64,000 nt of DNA, taken from positions 1-64,000 of the forward strand of contig JARQWU010000005.1 in assembly GCA_040182905.1 (NCBI GenBank), read 5' to 3'. This document shows, in pieces, positions 1 through 8,594 of this stretch. The notes beneath the pieces were generated by a model. It ran no database searches, was not told the origin of the DNA, and saw only the letters and a program-made list of their open reading frames with translations. Origin of the DNA: Barthelona sp. PAP020 (lineage: Eukaryota > Metamonada: BaSk clade). Each line of letters starts with the position of its first letter. Position 1 is the stretch's first letter. The translations under genes were made by a program, and so were the position numbers.

Positions 1-103
1 GTATGGTGAAACTGTTGTAAAGAATGGTGTTCATGTTACTGATTTGGTAGATGATGGTCCTCTTGAATCTGCTTATATGTTTGAAATTTTAGATTGGGAA
101 TAG
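1..103 (+). CDS. NME7: NME7-like nucleoside diphosphate kinase, 3' end only
   Basis: The reading frame enters from the left edge (first full codon at base 2) and ends at TAG 101-103, giving the last 33 residues. They match the C-terminus of the complete NME7 gene at 34604-35731 except for one residue (Tyr for Phe). They include the second NDK domain's active-site region (NGVH). Over the 102 bases only two differences are visible: one T/A in the first codon and the stop codon (TAG against TAA). The sequences after the two stop codons are unrelated. This is a second copy of the same gene, heading a block of genes duplicated elsewhere in the window. The rest of the gene lies outside the window. 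Confidence 0.9.
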   Translation, partial: YGETVVKNGVHVTDLVDDGPLESAYMFEILDWE

Positions 104-321
104 AAATTTTTGTGGCTTTATTGAAATTTTGCTCTTCTGTTTGTAATGTGAGTTCTATTTTTCATGATATTGTTAGTTTTAACGTTTATTTCTATTGATA
201 AAAATTGTAATTATTTATTTTTTAAAATCTTTAATGAGAATTGTGAAAGAAATTAACAGCCCAATAAAACGAAAACACAATTTTTAGTAAAGAGTTTTTT
301 ATTTAATATTTTGTTTCAAAA

Positions 322-2199
322 GTGAGTAATAATCAATTCGATATTGAAGAATATCAAATTAATAAGGATGATAATAAGAATATTGTTGTTTTTCAATTGA
401 AAAAATTGGAGGATGTTGAATTCGATTTTGTATCTCTAAATATCGTTGATATGGTTGTGTTTCCAGAAACTTTTGACGTAGGAATTCTATTTGCTGTGTC
501 AAATAAGGTTTTTTTTTATAATTTAAAGGATCAAATGATAGAATTGATAAAAGAATTTGAAGAAACAGAAATTACCAATATAAAAACATATATTAATGAT
601 AAAATTATTTTGGTAGCTGTCGGTTTAATGAATAATAAATGTTGTTTATTTGATTTCTGTTTCCCTGATATTGAGAGATTTATAGAAATTGAAGATTCAA
701 TATGGGGATTGGCTATTAATGAAAAGTACTTGTTTTTTTCTTCAAATACTCATTGTATTTATGCTGTAGACCTATCTAAATTTACTGCCAAACCAATTTT
801 ATTCTATCAACATGACCATAATATTCCCAATTTATATTTGCATTCTTATGGTGATATTGATACTTTAGCATCTGTATGTATTTCAGGGAACCTTTCAATT
901 CATAATGTTAGCAAATTTTCAAAAAAAACTGAAATAAGCGAATTGATGTTCCTTGATTTGAATGAAAATAATATGGATCTTGGTTATCTTTGGTCTTCTT
1001 TATTTATTGACCTATCATCGGGGTGTTTAGAGTTGGATAAGAATAATTTTAATGATTGCAAAGAAGATATTACCATGGTGGAGCTAGAATTTAAGCGCGA
1101 TTCAACAAGAATAATTTTTCGTGAAAAAACTTTGTTTTTTCATTATGAGTTACCAGACGAAATTTCAACAGAATTGGGAATGTTGCAAATGATAAATGAC
1201 ATTGAGGAACCAAAAGATTATTCTGAACTATTTCTTCGAATTTTTCCTTTTGCCTATCCTTTAACAAGAGAAAGCTTCCGATATATCAATCTTTTTAACT
1301 CATTAAAGAAATCTTACATCTATGAAGTTGATCGAAACTGCTTCGAGAATTCATCTTCAAGTCCTGTTTCAGTTGAAAGTATTTCTAGAGATCATAATCC
1401 GCCTCTTATTGAACCTCCTGGTCAAGTGAGTCCTATTGACTTTAATTTACGGTCTGATTCAACTCCTCGTATTAGTGAGACATATTTGATGTCACCTGGT
1501 ACTTGGACAGAATTAGCCAATGAACCCGATGATTTGAACAGCATTGATGAACTTGAAAATGATGATGACAGTGATTTTCTTGAATTGCATGATTCAGACT
1601 TCATACCAATTGACCTAACATCTGAACCTGATGATATATCTCCTGGTTCTGATTCGATTGAACATGATTCCAATGATAGAGTTGATACCATCTCAGAGGC
1701 TTTCACAAGAGTTAAGATATCATTGCCACGAATTAAACAATATAAAACTGTGGATAAACATTTTCAAGTTATTGGATGTGCCTATGGATTAAAGCTGGTT
1801 GGACTTGATTCCAAACAAATATTTGATTTTCAGATTTTTCATTCAAATTATGAGAGATATCCTCGAATTTGTTCACTATATTGGATAGAAGAATTATCTT
1901 TGTTGGTTTTTCTTTCAATGCAAACAATGTCTGTGAATTTAGTTAACATTTTATTGATTGATGATAATTTGATTTTGAAACAACCTAATCTTGATTCCAA
2001 TATCCAAGTTGGCAATGTTGAAAATGAAAATGATGAACAATTTGTTTCGTTTTGTCAAAGTCTTTCATTTTACACAAGTTCTATTGAATTCAATTTTAAA
2101 ATTAAAGCAATGGTTGGAAATAAAATATCTCCATCTGCCCATTTAATTCATTTAATTGGAATGCATGGTGAAACTGCAAATATATTTTTTAATTGCTGA
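322..2199 (+). CDS. WD40-like beta-propeller protein with GTG at the expected start
   Basis: A 625-codon open frame between the NME7 tail and the cyclase-like gene. Residues 1-340 have the alternating hydrophobic beta-strand pattern of a degenerate WD40-like propeller. Residues 345-475 are a Ser/Asp/Pro-rich acidic linker. A second beta-rich part runs from about 480 to the end (VIGCAYGLKLVGLD). I do not recognise the family. The frame has no ATG at its natural start: GTG at 322 is followed by AGT AAT AAT, and the preceding TTTCAAAA resembles the initiator-to-ATG junction of other genes here (for example TTTCAAAATG at 17371). The first in-frame ATG is codon 44 (451). Either a non-ATG start is used, translation begins at 451, or the start codon was lost or misread. 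The inverted paralogous block has no counterpart of this gene. Confidence 0.75.
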   Translation: MSNNQFDIEEYQINKDDNKNIVVFQLKKLEDVEFDFVSLNIVDMVVFPETFDVGILFAVSNKVFFYNLKDQMIELIKEFEETEITNIKTYINDKIILVAVGLMNNKCCLFDFCFPDIERFIEIEDSIWGLAINEKYLFFSSNTHCIYAVDLSKFTAKPILFYQHDHNIPNLYLHSYGDIDTLASVCISGNLSIHNVSKFSKKTEISELMFLDLNENNMDLGYLWSSLFIDLSSGCLELDKNNFNDCKEDITMVELEFKRDSTRIIFREKTLFFHYELPDEISTELGMLQMINDIEEPKDYSELFLRIFPFAYPLTRESFRYINLFNSLKKSYIYEVDRNCFENSSSSPVSVESISRDHNPPLIEPPGQVSPIDFNLRSDSTPRISETYLMSPGTWTELANEPDDLNSIDELENDDDSDFLELHDSDFIPIDLTSEPDDISPGSDSIEHDSNDRVDTISEAFTRVKISLPRIKQYKTVDKHFQVIGCAYGLKLVGLDSKQIFDFQIFHSNYERYPRICSLYWIEELSLLVFLSMQTMSVNLVNILLIDDNLILKQPNLDSNIQVGNVENENDEQFVSFCQSLSFYTSSIEFNFKIKAMVGNKISPSAHLIHLIGMHGETANIFFNC

Positions 2200-2603
2200 C
2201 TTGTCAATAAAATTACAGCATTATTGTTAATTGTGTTATTTAAAGCTAATTTTATTTTGTTTTTTAACAAAATTGATGTATTTCAAACAATTTTTACACT
2301 TTAAATCTTCAAAGGTTCATTTTCTTAATAAAGAAATTTGTTATTCCATTTATGTGTGGACAAATATAAATAAAAAATAAATGATTGTATCAATGTAAAA
2401 GAATTCTATAAAAGGAGGTTTTTTTTTATAATGTAATCGCCCGAATAATATTTTTCACTTGTAGAATATATGTTGAAATATAAGACAAAAAGGAGCCAAA
2501 ATTAAATGTTTACTGTTTAAAAACCTGTTAACAAAACTCCAAAGCCAAATACCAAGTACTTTTCATTTATTATTTCAAGTATTGCGTTTAATAATGATGA
2601 ATA
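2200..2603. other. Intergenic, 404 bp, AT-rich
   Basis: This stretch holds the 3' flank of the WD40-like gene and the promoter of the cyclase-like gene. A TCACTT at 2455-2460 precedes an ATG at 2470 that opens only an 11-codon frame. A second initiator-like TCATTT at 2563-2568 is better placed for the gene at 2604. No other coding or structural signal was seen. Confidence 0.6.
2563..2568 (+). promoter_or_regulatory. Initiator (TCATTT) of the cyclase-like gene
   Basis: TCATTT lies 36 bases before the ATG at 2604 and fits the trichomonad initiator TCAYTW, where transcription begins at or near the A. It is supported only by motif and position. Confidence 0.45.
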
Positions 2604-5600
2604 ATGAATATGTTTAAACGATTTTTCAAATTTTCTGGAAGCGAAAGTACAAAATATTCGATGAATGAAACAGACAGTCAAAAACATTTTATTGAATATT
2701 CGATCAAGTATTCAAAGAGAACATGTACAACATTATATATTTTAGTTTCAATTTTTGAGTTTATTTCTTTGATTTCTTTGATATTTTTGTCGAAAACAAA
2801 ATTAGTATATGCATTTTTTTTATGTTTGACAATATTAGTTCAAATATGTTTATTCATTAAACGAAAAGAAAATAAATATTCAACATTATATCAAATTTTT
2901 TTGATTTTTTTGACACACATGTATATTGTGTTAACAAATGAGTCATTTGACATGATTTTTTTATTATTATACATAGTTAGTTCCATTATTACACAATGCG
3001 TTGAATGTAATTTAAAACAATTGATCGTTTGTTCTGTAATCATTTGTTTAATCACATTAGCCACAAAAATAATATGCTTACCATTTAATTATGGAATAAA
3101 ATGCTCTTTTTTTGAATTAGTCTGGTTATATTTTACAATTTTTCTGTGTCAAACATTTGCTTTCAGTGTCAACAAATATAGAAATGTTGTTATTCAACAT
3201 TTATCTCAATTGGCAAATCAGTTGGAAAATATTGATCAGATTTCTTACAATTTGTGCACTAAATTCATTCCGAAGAATGTTTTGGAAGCTTTTGATATTG
3301 AATCAATCAAAAATTTTATTGGAAATTATCATGACTATACGTGGTTGAGTAAATGCTGTGGAATGGTCAATTTCGATTCTGTTGAAAAAAAAAAACGCCG
3401 TGATAGTGTGTTTTTACTCCAAAAATGTGATAAACGTGCAAAAGTACATCAATTTCCACAAAAAATCAAAGTTTACAAAAATGTTCCTGTTTTATGTTGT
3501 TTGTTACCTTCTTTTGCGGAAAGTTTTCAAATGTTTGATGAGGCCGATTTTTTAAACTTTTTTAGAGAATTCTTAATGTTTTTTGACAGTGTAGTGGAAT
3601 CACATAACATGCAAAAGATTCGTATATGTGATAATGTTATTATTGTTACTCCCCTATTGAAAGAATTGGTTGAGTTGGATTTAACCTTTTCATCTGATTG
3701 CTTTTCTGATACAGGTGTCCTGGATTATGAACGTGTTGAAGCTTTTGAAGACAAAAGCACACTGTTTACTGAAGCAAATGATTTTTCTATTGATTTTCAA
3801 AACAGTTTAAACTTTTCTGAAATGGAAAGTTTTATCACTGTGAAAGATGAATTTTTTGAATCCAATGAAAATTTGGGTTCATTCAGTGATTATGAATATC
3901 TTGATGATTCAGCCCAATTCGAGGTTGTTGACAGTTTAGATGTTGAGATTGATCATCAACAAAGTTCTTTAGACATTCAAACTCAAAATCAAATAAAAAC
4001 TTTGGTGAAATTGGGAATGATTTTAAACGATGTTTCAAAGTTGTGTGGTGTTTTAGTTGAAAATGAATTTGATGTTTCAATGGGAATTGCTGTTGGGTAT
4101 TTTTGTGTTACTTTATTGGGACATGAAAATCATAAATTGTATTCTTGGGGCAACGGAATGGATGAAGCGATTCGTTTGGCAAAAATTTCAAGTTTTGCTA
4201 AATTATCGTTTGATCATAAAATCTGTATTCAAGCTTCTTTATTGTATTGTATCAAAGAAAAATTTCATTGTACGCTTCTTAATATTGATGAAAATATATA
4301 CTTAAATGTACATCATATGAAAATGCAAAAAAAACATTCTACCATGAACCCTCAGTCAAATTTCGATGTTTCTTTGAAAGACGTATTTAGTGCGTTTCCA
4401 TTCAAATCTTCTCGATTTCATTTGTGGAAACAGAATGATTATCCATTGTTTACTTCATTTGAATCACCCCTAAAACAATTAAGAGAAAAGAGCACTTTGT
4501 TTTTAAGGAGTATTTATAAAAAATCATACAACGGCGCGATTTTTTTGCGAATGATTTTTTTAATATTGACATTCAAAATTTGTTTGGATTTTTCAACTTT
4601 TTCCAAGTTTTCAAAGTTTGATCAAGGGAATTTATTGATTTCTGTGATATTTAATACTTGTATTTTATTGAGTGGACCCCTATTAATGAACCTTTTGAAT
4701 AATCCCAAAAACAATGTGAGTATAGCAAAATTTTTTCTCATTGCCATAACATTTCATACAATTCAATGTGTTGCTGTTGCCTACACTATTAGTAATGTCC
4801 CAAACATATTACATTTCGGAAAATTTTTTATTTCAAATGACTTTTTTTTGATGTTACATCATCAATTGTTGTGGCTAGTCATGGCAAATGTAATGACGTT
4901 AATTAGCTTTGTAACTGAAGTAGGTTTTAAAGAAACTATGCTAATTATTGCTGTTGGACATGTTTTCATGTTATTTATTGGTATATCAAAGAATAATTTT
5001 GCTTTAATTACTATCACGATTTGCAATGTTTCACAATTTCTTCGTTATTTCTTTTTCAGTGAGATTTGGATTGATTTGGCCTTTTCAATAAAAGTTTGTT
5101 TTCAAAATGTTTTGCATCGTGTTGAAACGTTGAATTTATTTATTCCTCAATATGTTTCAGATGCTCTTTTGGAAAATAGTGGAAATAGTTTATTGTGGGA
5201 TCATTCAGATGTTGTGATAGGTGTAATAAAGCTTGATTTTTCATTGATTAATAAAAAGTATCAAATTTCACTTCGTTGTCATACAAAGAACAATAAAAGA
5301 AAATGTTATTTGAAAAGTGAAAGTGAAAAAGCAAAAATTGACGTTGAAATTTCTAAAATCGATTTTTATTCAACTATTCTAAAACACATGGAAATTATTG
5401 TTGAAAAATATTCTGAAATCAAGTTGATTGATTGGTGTGATGATCAAATATTATTAGTTGGAGGTTTGGTTCCTTCTAATGTATCAAAAATAAAGGGTTA
5501 TGAGAATTTTATTGACAATTCAATCATTTTCAACAGGTGTTCTCAACTGTTAAATTGTATTTTTGAAATTCATTCAATGATCAAAACTTTCAATGAAAAG

Positions 5601-6050
5601 AGCAATAAATTCTGTGTTAAAGTTAATTCCTGTGTCAATTATGGGGATGCTGTTTCTGGGGTGTTTGGGGATGATAGAATTAATTTCTATTGTTATAGTT
5701 CAATCATATATGAAGCCATCAATATCATAAAAAATCAAAAATTGAATGAATTTGTGATAACAGAAGAATTGAATGATTTTTTCACAACAAAAGAATTTGT
5801 TCTCAAATATTCCAAAAGCTATTCCTTTTTGAAAAAAAAAATATTAAAACTTTCTTCATTAAACAATGATGAGTATAAAAATTACATCAAAATTATTAAA
5901 AGCCTTAAAATTGGTGGGTCAGTATTTGGCTTACAAAGACCAAAATTCATTGATCATTCTCATCGTCAATTATTTTATTTCCTTCAGATTGATGCTCATC
6001 ATTATTGGGTAAAAGTCAAAAAGAAAGAAAAATTAGTCACAGGATCATAA
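2604..6050 (+). CDS. Transmembrane adenylyl-cyclase-like protein, copy 1, with degenerate catalytic domains
   Basis: 1148 residues with the layout of animal-type membrane adenylyl cyclases: six membrane helices (about 40-188), a cyclase-like C1 region (about 290-560), six more helices (about 642-832) and a C2 region (about 835-1135). Each cyclase part is preceded by the typical juxtamembrane phrase (FIPKNVLEAF and FIPQYVSDAL, compare LPxxVA). The core strands are recognisable: IRICDNVIIV and WGNGMDEAIRLA in C1; IKLIDWCDDQILLV and NYGDAVSGVFG in C2. The first metal-binding Asp expected in the FADI strand is absent from both domains (VLCCLLPSF and IGVIKLDFS), and the C2 Asn/Arg pair that stabilises the transition state is not evident. 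Activity is therefore doubtful. A paralogue lies at 26457-29708. Large cyclase-like families are known in trichomonads. Confidence 0.85.
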   Translation: MNMFKRFFKFSGSESTKYSMNETDSQKHFIEYSIKYSKRTCTTLYILVSIFEFISLISLIFLSKTKLVYAFFLCLTILVQICLFIKRKENKYSTLYQIFLIFLTHMYIVLTNESFDMIFLLLYIVSSIITQCVECNLKQLIVCSVIICLITLATKIICLPFNYGIKCSFFELVWLYFTIFLCQTFAFSVNKYRNVVIQHLSQLANQLENIDQISYNLCTKFIPKNVLEAFDIESIKNFIGNYHDYTWLSKCCGMVNFDSVEKKKRRDSVFLLQKCDKRAKVHQFPQKIKVYKNVPVLCCLLPSFAESFQMFDEADFLNFFREFLMFFDSVVESHNMQKIRICDNVIIVTPLLKELVELDLTFSSDCFSDTGVLDYERVEAFEDKSTLFTEANDFSIDFQNSLNFSEMESFITVKDEFFESNENLGSFSDYEYLDDSAQFEVVDSLDVEIDHQQSSLDIQTQNQIKTLVKLGMILNDVSKLCGVLVENEFDVSMGIAVGYFCVTLLGHENHKLYSWGNGMDEAIRLAKISSFAKLSFDHKICIQASLLYCIKEKFHCTLLNIDENIYLNVHHMKMQKKHSTMNPQSNFDVSLKDVFSAFPFKSSRFHLWKQNDYPLFTSFESPLKQLREKSTLFLRSIYKKSYNGAIFLRMIFLILTFKICLDFSTFSKFSKFDQGNLLISVIFNTCILLSGPLLMNLLNNPKNNVSIAKFFLIAITFHTIQCVAVAYTISNVPNILHFGKFFISNDFFLMLHHQLLWLVMANVMTLISFVTEVGFKETMLIIAVGHVFMLFIGISKNNFALITITICNVSQFLRYFFFSEIWIDLAFSIKVCFQNVLHRVETLNLFIPQYVSDALLENSGNSLLWDHSDVVIGVIKLDFSLINKKYQISLRCHTKNNKRKCYLKSESEKAKIDVEISKIDFYSTILKHMEIIVEKYSEIKLIDWCDDQILLVGGLVPSNVSKIKGYENFIDNSIIFNRCSQLLNCIFEIHSMIKTFNEKSNKFCVKVNSCVNYGDAVSGVFGDDRINFYCYSSIIYEAINIIKNQKLNEFVITEELNDFFTTKEFVLKYSKSYSFLKKKILKLSSLNNDEYKNYIKIIKSLKIGGSVFGLQRPKFIDHSHRQLFYFLQIDAHHYWVKVKKKEKLVTGS

Positions 6051-6102
6051 ACACATCACTTCGTAGAAAAAAGAATTTTTTTTTTTTTAATTTTAACTAT
6101 AG

Positions 6103-6108
6103 TCACGA
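6103..6108 (+). promoter_or_regulatory. Initiator-like TCACGA of NSUN2 copy 1
   Basis: TCACGA lies two bases before the ATG at 6111, after a long T tract. The very short leader is typical of trichomonad genes. Sec22 at 41590 has a similar TCACGT immediately upstream. Confidence 0.4.
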
Positions 6109-6110
6109 AC

Positions 6111-8231
6111 ATGTCTTCAAAAATCGAAAATGAAATTGATCATTTAAAAATATCAGAAAATTTTGAAGAATTAAGGGAAGAATTGTCCCATAAACAAAAG
6201 AAGAACAAAAATCATTTTGAAAGAATGAAACAATCCAAGCAAAAGGATCCTATTTCTGATGATAGAGATTCTAAAGATTTTATTGATTATTCTTTGATTG
6301 AAAATCAAACAAATGAAAAATTCTTTGCTTTTTACAGAAAAATAGTCCCTGAAGACGAATGGGAAGCTTTTACTGATGCTTTACATAAACCTTTACCCGT
6401 TGTGTTTAGATTTGAAACACAAAATCATGGTGAAGTCTTTCGTAATGAACATTTGCCTTTTCTTTTGGCTATTGAAGATTTGCCTGCTCCTTATCAATTA
6501 AACTTTTTGGAACCTTTAGATGTGTGGTGTTATCCAATTGGCCGTACAGAATTCAGACGACATGAAAATTTATACATTCGCAAATTTCACAATTGGTTAA
6601 ATGCTGAATTTGACAGTGGAAATGTTGCCAGACAAGAAGCAGTGTCTATGGTTCCACCAATCTTTTTAAATTGTCAAAAAAATGAAAAAGTTTTGGATAT
6701 GTGTGCAGCGCCTGGTTCAAAAACTTGTCAAATAATTCAAGATGTTGGTAATTATGGATTGGTTGTTGCGAATGATTTTGACCCAAAAAGAGTTGGGATA
6801 TTGAATCATCAAATCTCAAGAAATCCAAGTCCTAGCGTCATTGTAACCAAACACGATGCATCTTTGTTTCCTTTTGTTGAGAAATTTGATAAAATTCTTG
6901 CTGACGTTCCATGTTCAGGAGATGGCACGATCAGAAAAAATGTTGTAATTTGGAAAGATTGGAAAACTGCTGATTCGATTGCATTGCATTCTTTACAGTT
7001 AAAAATTGCTAAAAGAGCTGCTGAATTGTTAATGGTGAATGGAGAAATGGTATATTCAACTTGCAGTATGTCACCTATTGAAAATGAAGCTGTTGTCGCA
7101 TCCTTGTTGAATTGGTCTGAAGGAAATTTAGAATTGGTAGATTGTGATGATGTGTTACCGAATATGAAACGCGCAAATGGTTTTGTTGATTGGGAAGTTC
7201 AGTTGAGTAACCATGGAGGGCGTTCCATTCATCGTTTTGAGAGCGTTCAAACATTTTTAAAAAAAAGAGATTTGGATAATCGTTACAATGAACTTCTGAG
7301 ATGTGAAAATATTGAAGATGTTGATGATGTTGAAATGAGAATTTTAGAAGCTCAATATGATACTACAATTTCTCATGATATGCGTAAATGGGTAAAAATT
7401 TATGGAAAATTGAAAGAAACAATGTTTGTACCTTCTAATGTTGGTGAATTACAACTTCATCGTTGTTGCAGGTTTTATCCTCATCAAAACAACAGTGGTG
7501 GTTTCTTTGTGGCAAAATTCAGAAAAGTTGGTGAAATGTGTGAAGAACCTTCAAAAAAAATCCGTTCTTCAAGTGATATTTCCAAAAAGGACATTTATAT
7601 TCCTTTAGCAGATCCAAAATCTGAACATTTTGGGATAAAAGAATTGTTGAAAACATATTATGATATGAAAGATGAAATTTTGGAAAATGTTTTCCAAAGA
7701 ATCGATTATAAGGCTTTTACAAAAGGAGAACCAAAAAAACATTATCCTACCAATCGATTTTATTATTGTTCTGATCGCGTAAAAGAATTTTTAGTAAAAA
7801 GTGAAAAAGTGAGAATAAAAATTGAAAGTCTTGGTGTTCCCTTTTTAAAATTGCATGAGAAAACCAAAACTAAGGTTCGTTTTGATGCTGATGCAAGTTC
7901 ATTTATTACGCCAGCAATTAATAAAAAATGGGTCATTGAAGTCAATAAAAGTCAAATGTTGGAATTATTAAAATCGACAGACAGCTTAAATAGAGAAGAT
8001 GCCACAAAAATTGGGTTGGAATTTATCTTTGATTCGCCAGGAAATTCATTCAAGCTAATGTCGTTTATATTCAAATGCTCAATCTCAGATGAACAAATAA
8101 TTTATCTACCTGCTTGGTTTTCAGGTGGATCTGTTTGTTCTTTGATGAAAAACAATAGAATGAAAAAATTACAAGAGATTATTTTATCTCATTCAAATAT
8201 AACAGATGATTCAATTTCTATCAGTGAATAA
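6111..8231 (+). CDS. NSUN2: tRNA (cytosine-5) methyltransferase NSUN2/Trm4, copy 1
   Basis: 706 residues. The protein transfers methyl from S-adenosylmethionine to C5 of tRNA cytosines. The SAM-binding motif VLDMCAAPGSKT (about 195-206), the motif IV DVPCSGDG with Cys268, and the motif VI catalytic YSTCSMSPIENEAVV with Cys318 are all present, so the enzyme looks intact. The N-terminus is charged, and the C-terminal part (about 470-706) corresponds to the NSUN2/Trm4 extension. It sits 60 bp after the cyclase-like gene on the same strand. A paralogue at 23898-26045 is about two-thirds identical overall and nearly identical through the SAM-binding core. Two differing copies may have split substrates; that is inference. 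Confidence 0.95.
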   Translation: MSSKIENEIDHLKISENFEELREELSHKQKKNKNHFERMKQSKQKDPISDDRDSKDFIDYSLIENQTNEKFFAFYRKIVPEDEWEAFTDALHKPLPVVFRFETQNHGEVFRNEHLPFLLAIEDLPAPYQLNFLEPLDVWCYPIGRTEFRRHENLYIRKFHNWLNAEFDSGNVARQEAVSMVPPIFLNCQKNEKVLDMCAAPGSKTCQIIQDVGNYGLVVANDFDPKRVGILNHQISRNPSPSVIVTKHDASLFPFVEKFDKILADVPCSGDGTIRKNVVIWKDWKTADSIALHSLQLKIAKRAAELLMVNGEMVYSTCSMSPIENEAVVASLLNWSEGNLELVDCDDVLPNMKRANGFVDWEVQLSNHGGRSIHRFESVQTFLKKRDLDNRYNELLRCENIEDVDDVEMRILEAQYDTTISHDMRKWVKIYGKLKETMFVPSNVGELQLHRCCRFYPHQNNSGGFFVAKFRKVGEMCEEPSKKIRSSSDISKKDIYIPLADPKSEHFGIKELLKTYYDMKDEILENVFQRIDYKAFTKGEPKKHYPTNRFYYCSDRVKEFLVKSEKVRIKIESLGVPFLKLHEKTKTKVRFDADASSFITPAINKKWVIEVNKSQMLELLKSTDSLNREDATKIGLEFIFDSPGNSFKLMSFIFKCSISDEQIIYLPAWFSGGSVCSLMKNNRMKKLQEIILSHSNITDDSISISE

Positions 8232-8594
8232 ACTTCAGCACGGATTTTTTTTTTGAATGTTCCAACATTTTTAACAGTTTTGTTTGTCAATATAATTGAT
8301 TCAGTGGTGAAACTCAGAAAACTCATTCTGGCAAATTTCAGTCAAAACCCTTGGGGTGGAGGAATTAAGGAACTGTAGTGTAATTTAAACGATGAGAGCT
8401 TTGCAATAAATGAAGGAGGAAGTTTAAAGTAAAGTTGATAATCCCAAAATGAAACATTCCAATCCTTCATTGAATCACACATTAGGTAAATAACCTTTTC
8501 CGCATCAAAAAACAAGTAAATTATGATTTATATACAAAGAAAAATGTCCATAAAACATGAATGGAATAAACATGTAACAACACAAACCCACTTA
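8232..8594. other. Intergenic, 363 bp, carries one arm of an inverted repeat
   Basis: This lies between the convergent NSUN2 and ankyrin genes. It is AT-rich with no credible frame. Bases 8309-8375 reappear inverted at 11056-11121 (see the repeat entries). Confidence 0.6.
8309..8375 (+). repeat. Inverted-repeat arm A
   Basis: This 67-bp stretch matches the reverse complement of 11056-11121 at about 85% by hand alignment. Shared cores are CTCAGAAAACTCATTC and CAAATTTCAGTCAAAA. The pair encloses the ankyrin gene and the gene-poor region. It probably belongs to a dispersed, decayed repeat family. Confidence 0.65.

Noticed and set aside
2455-2505. TCACTT followed by a short ATG frame
   Set aside because: The frame is only 11 codons; it may be an alternative transcription start but is not a gene.
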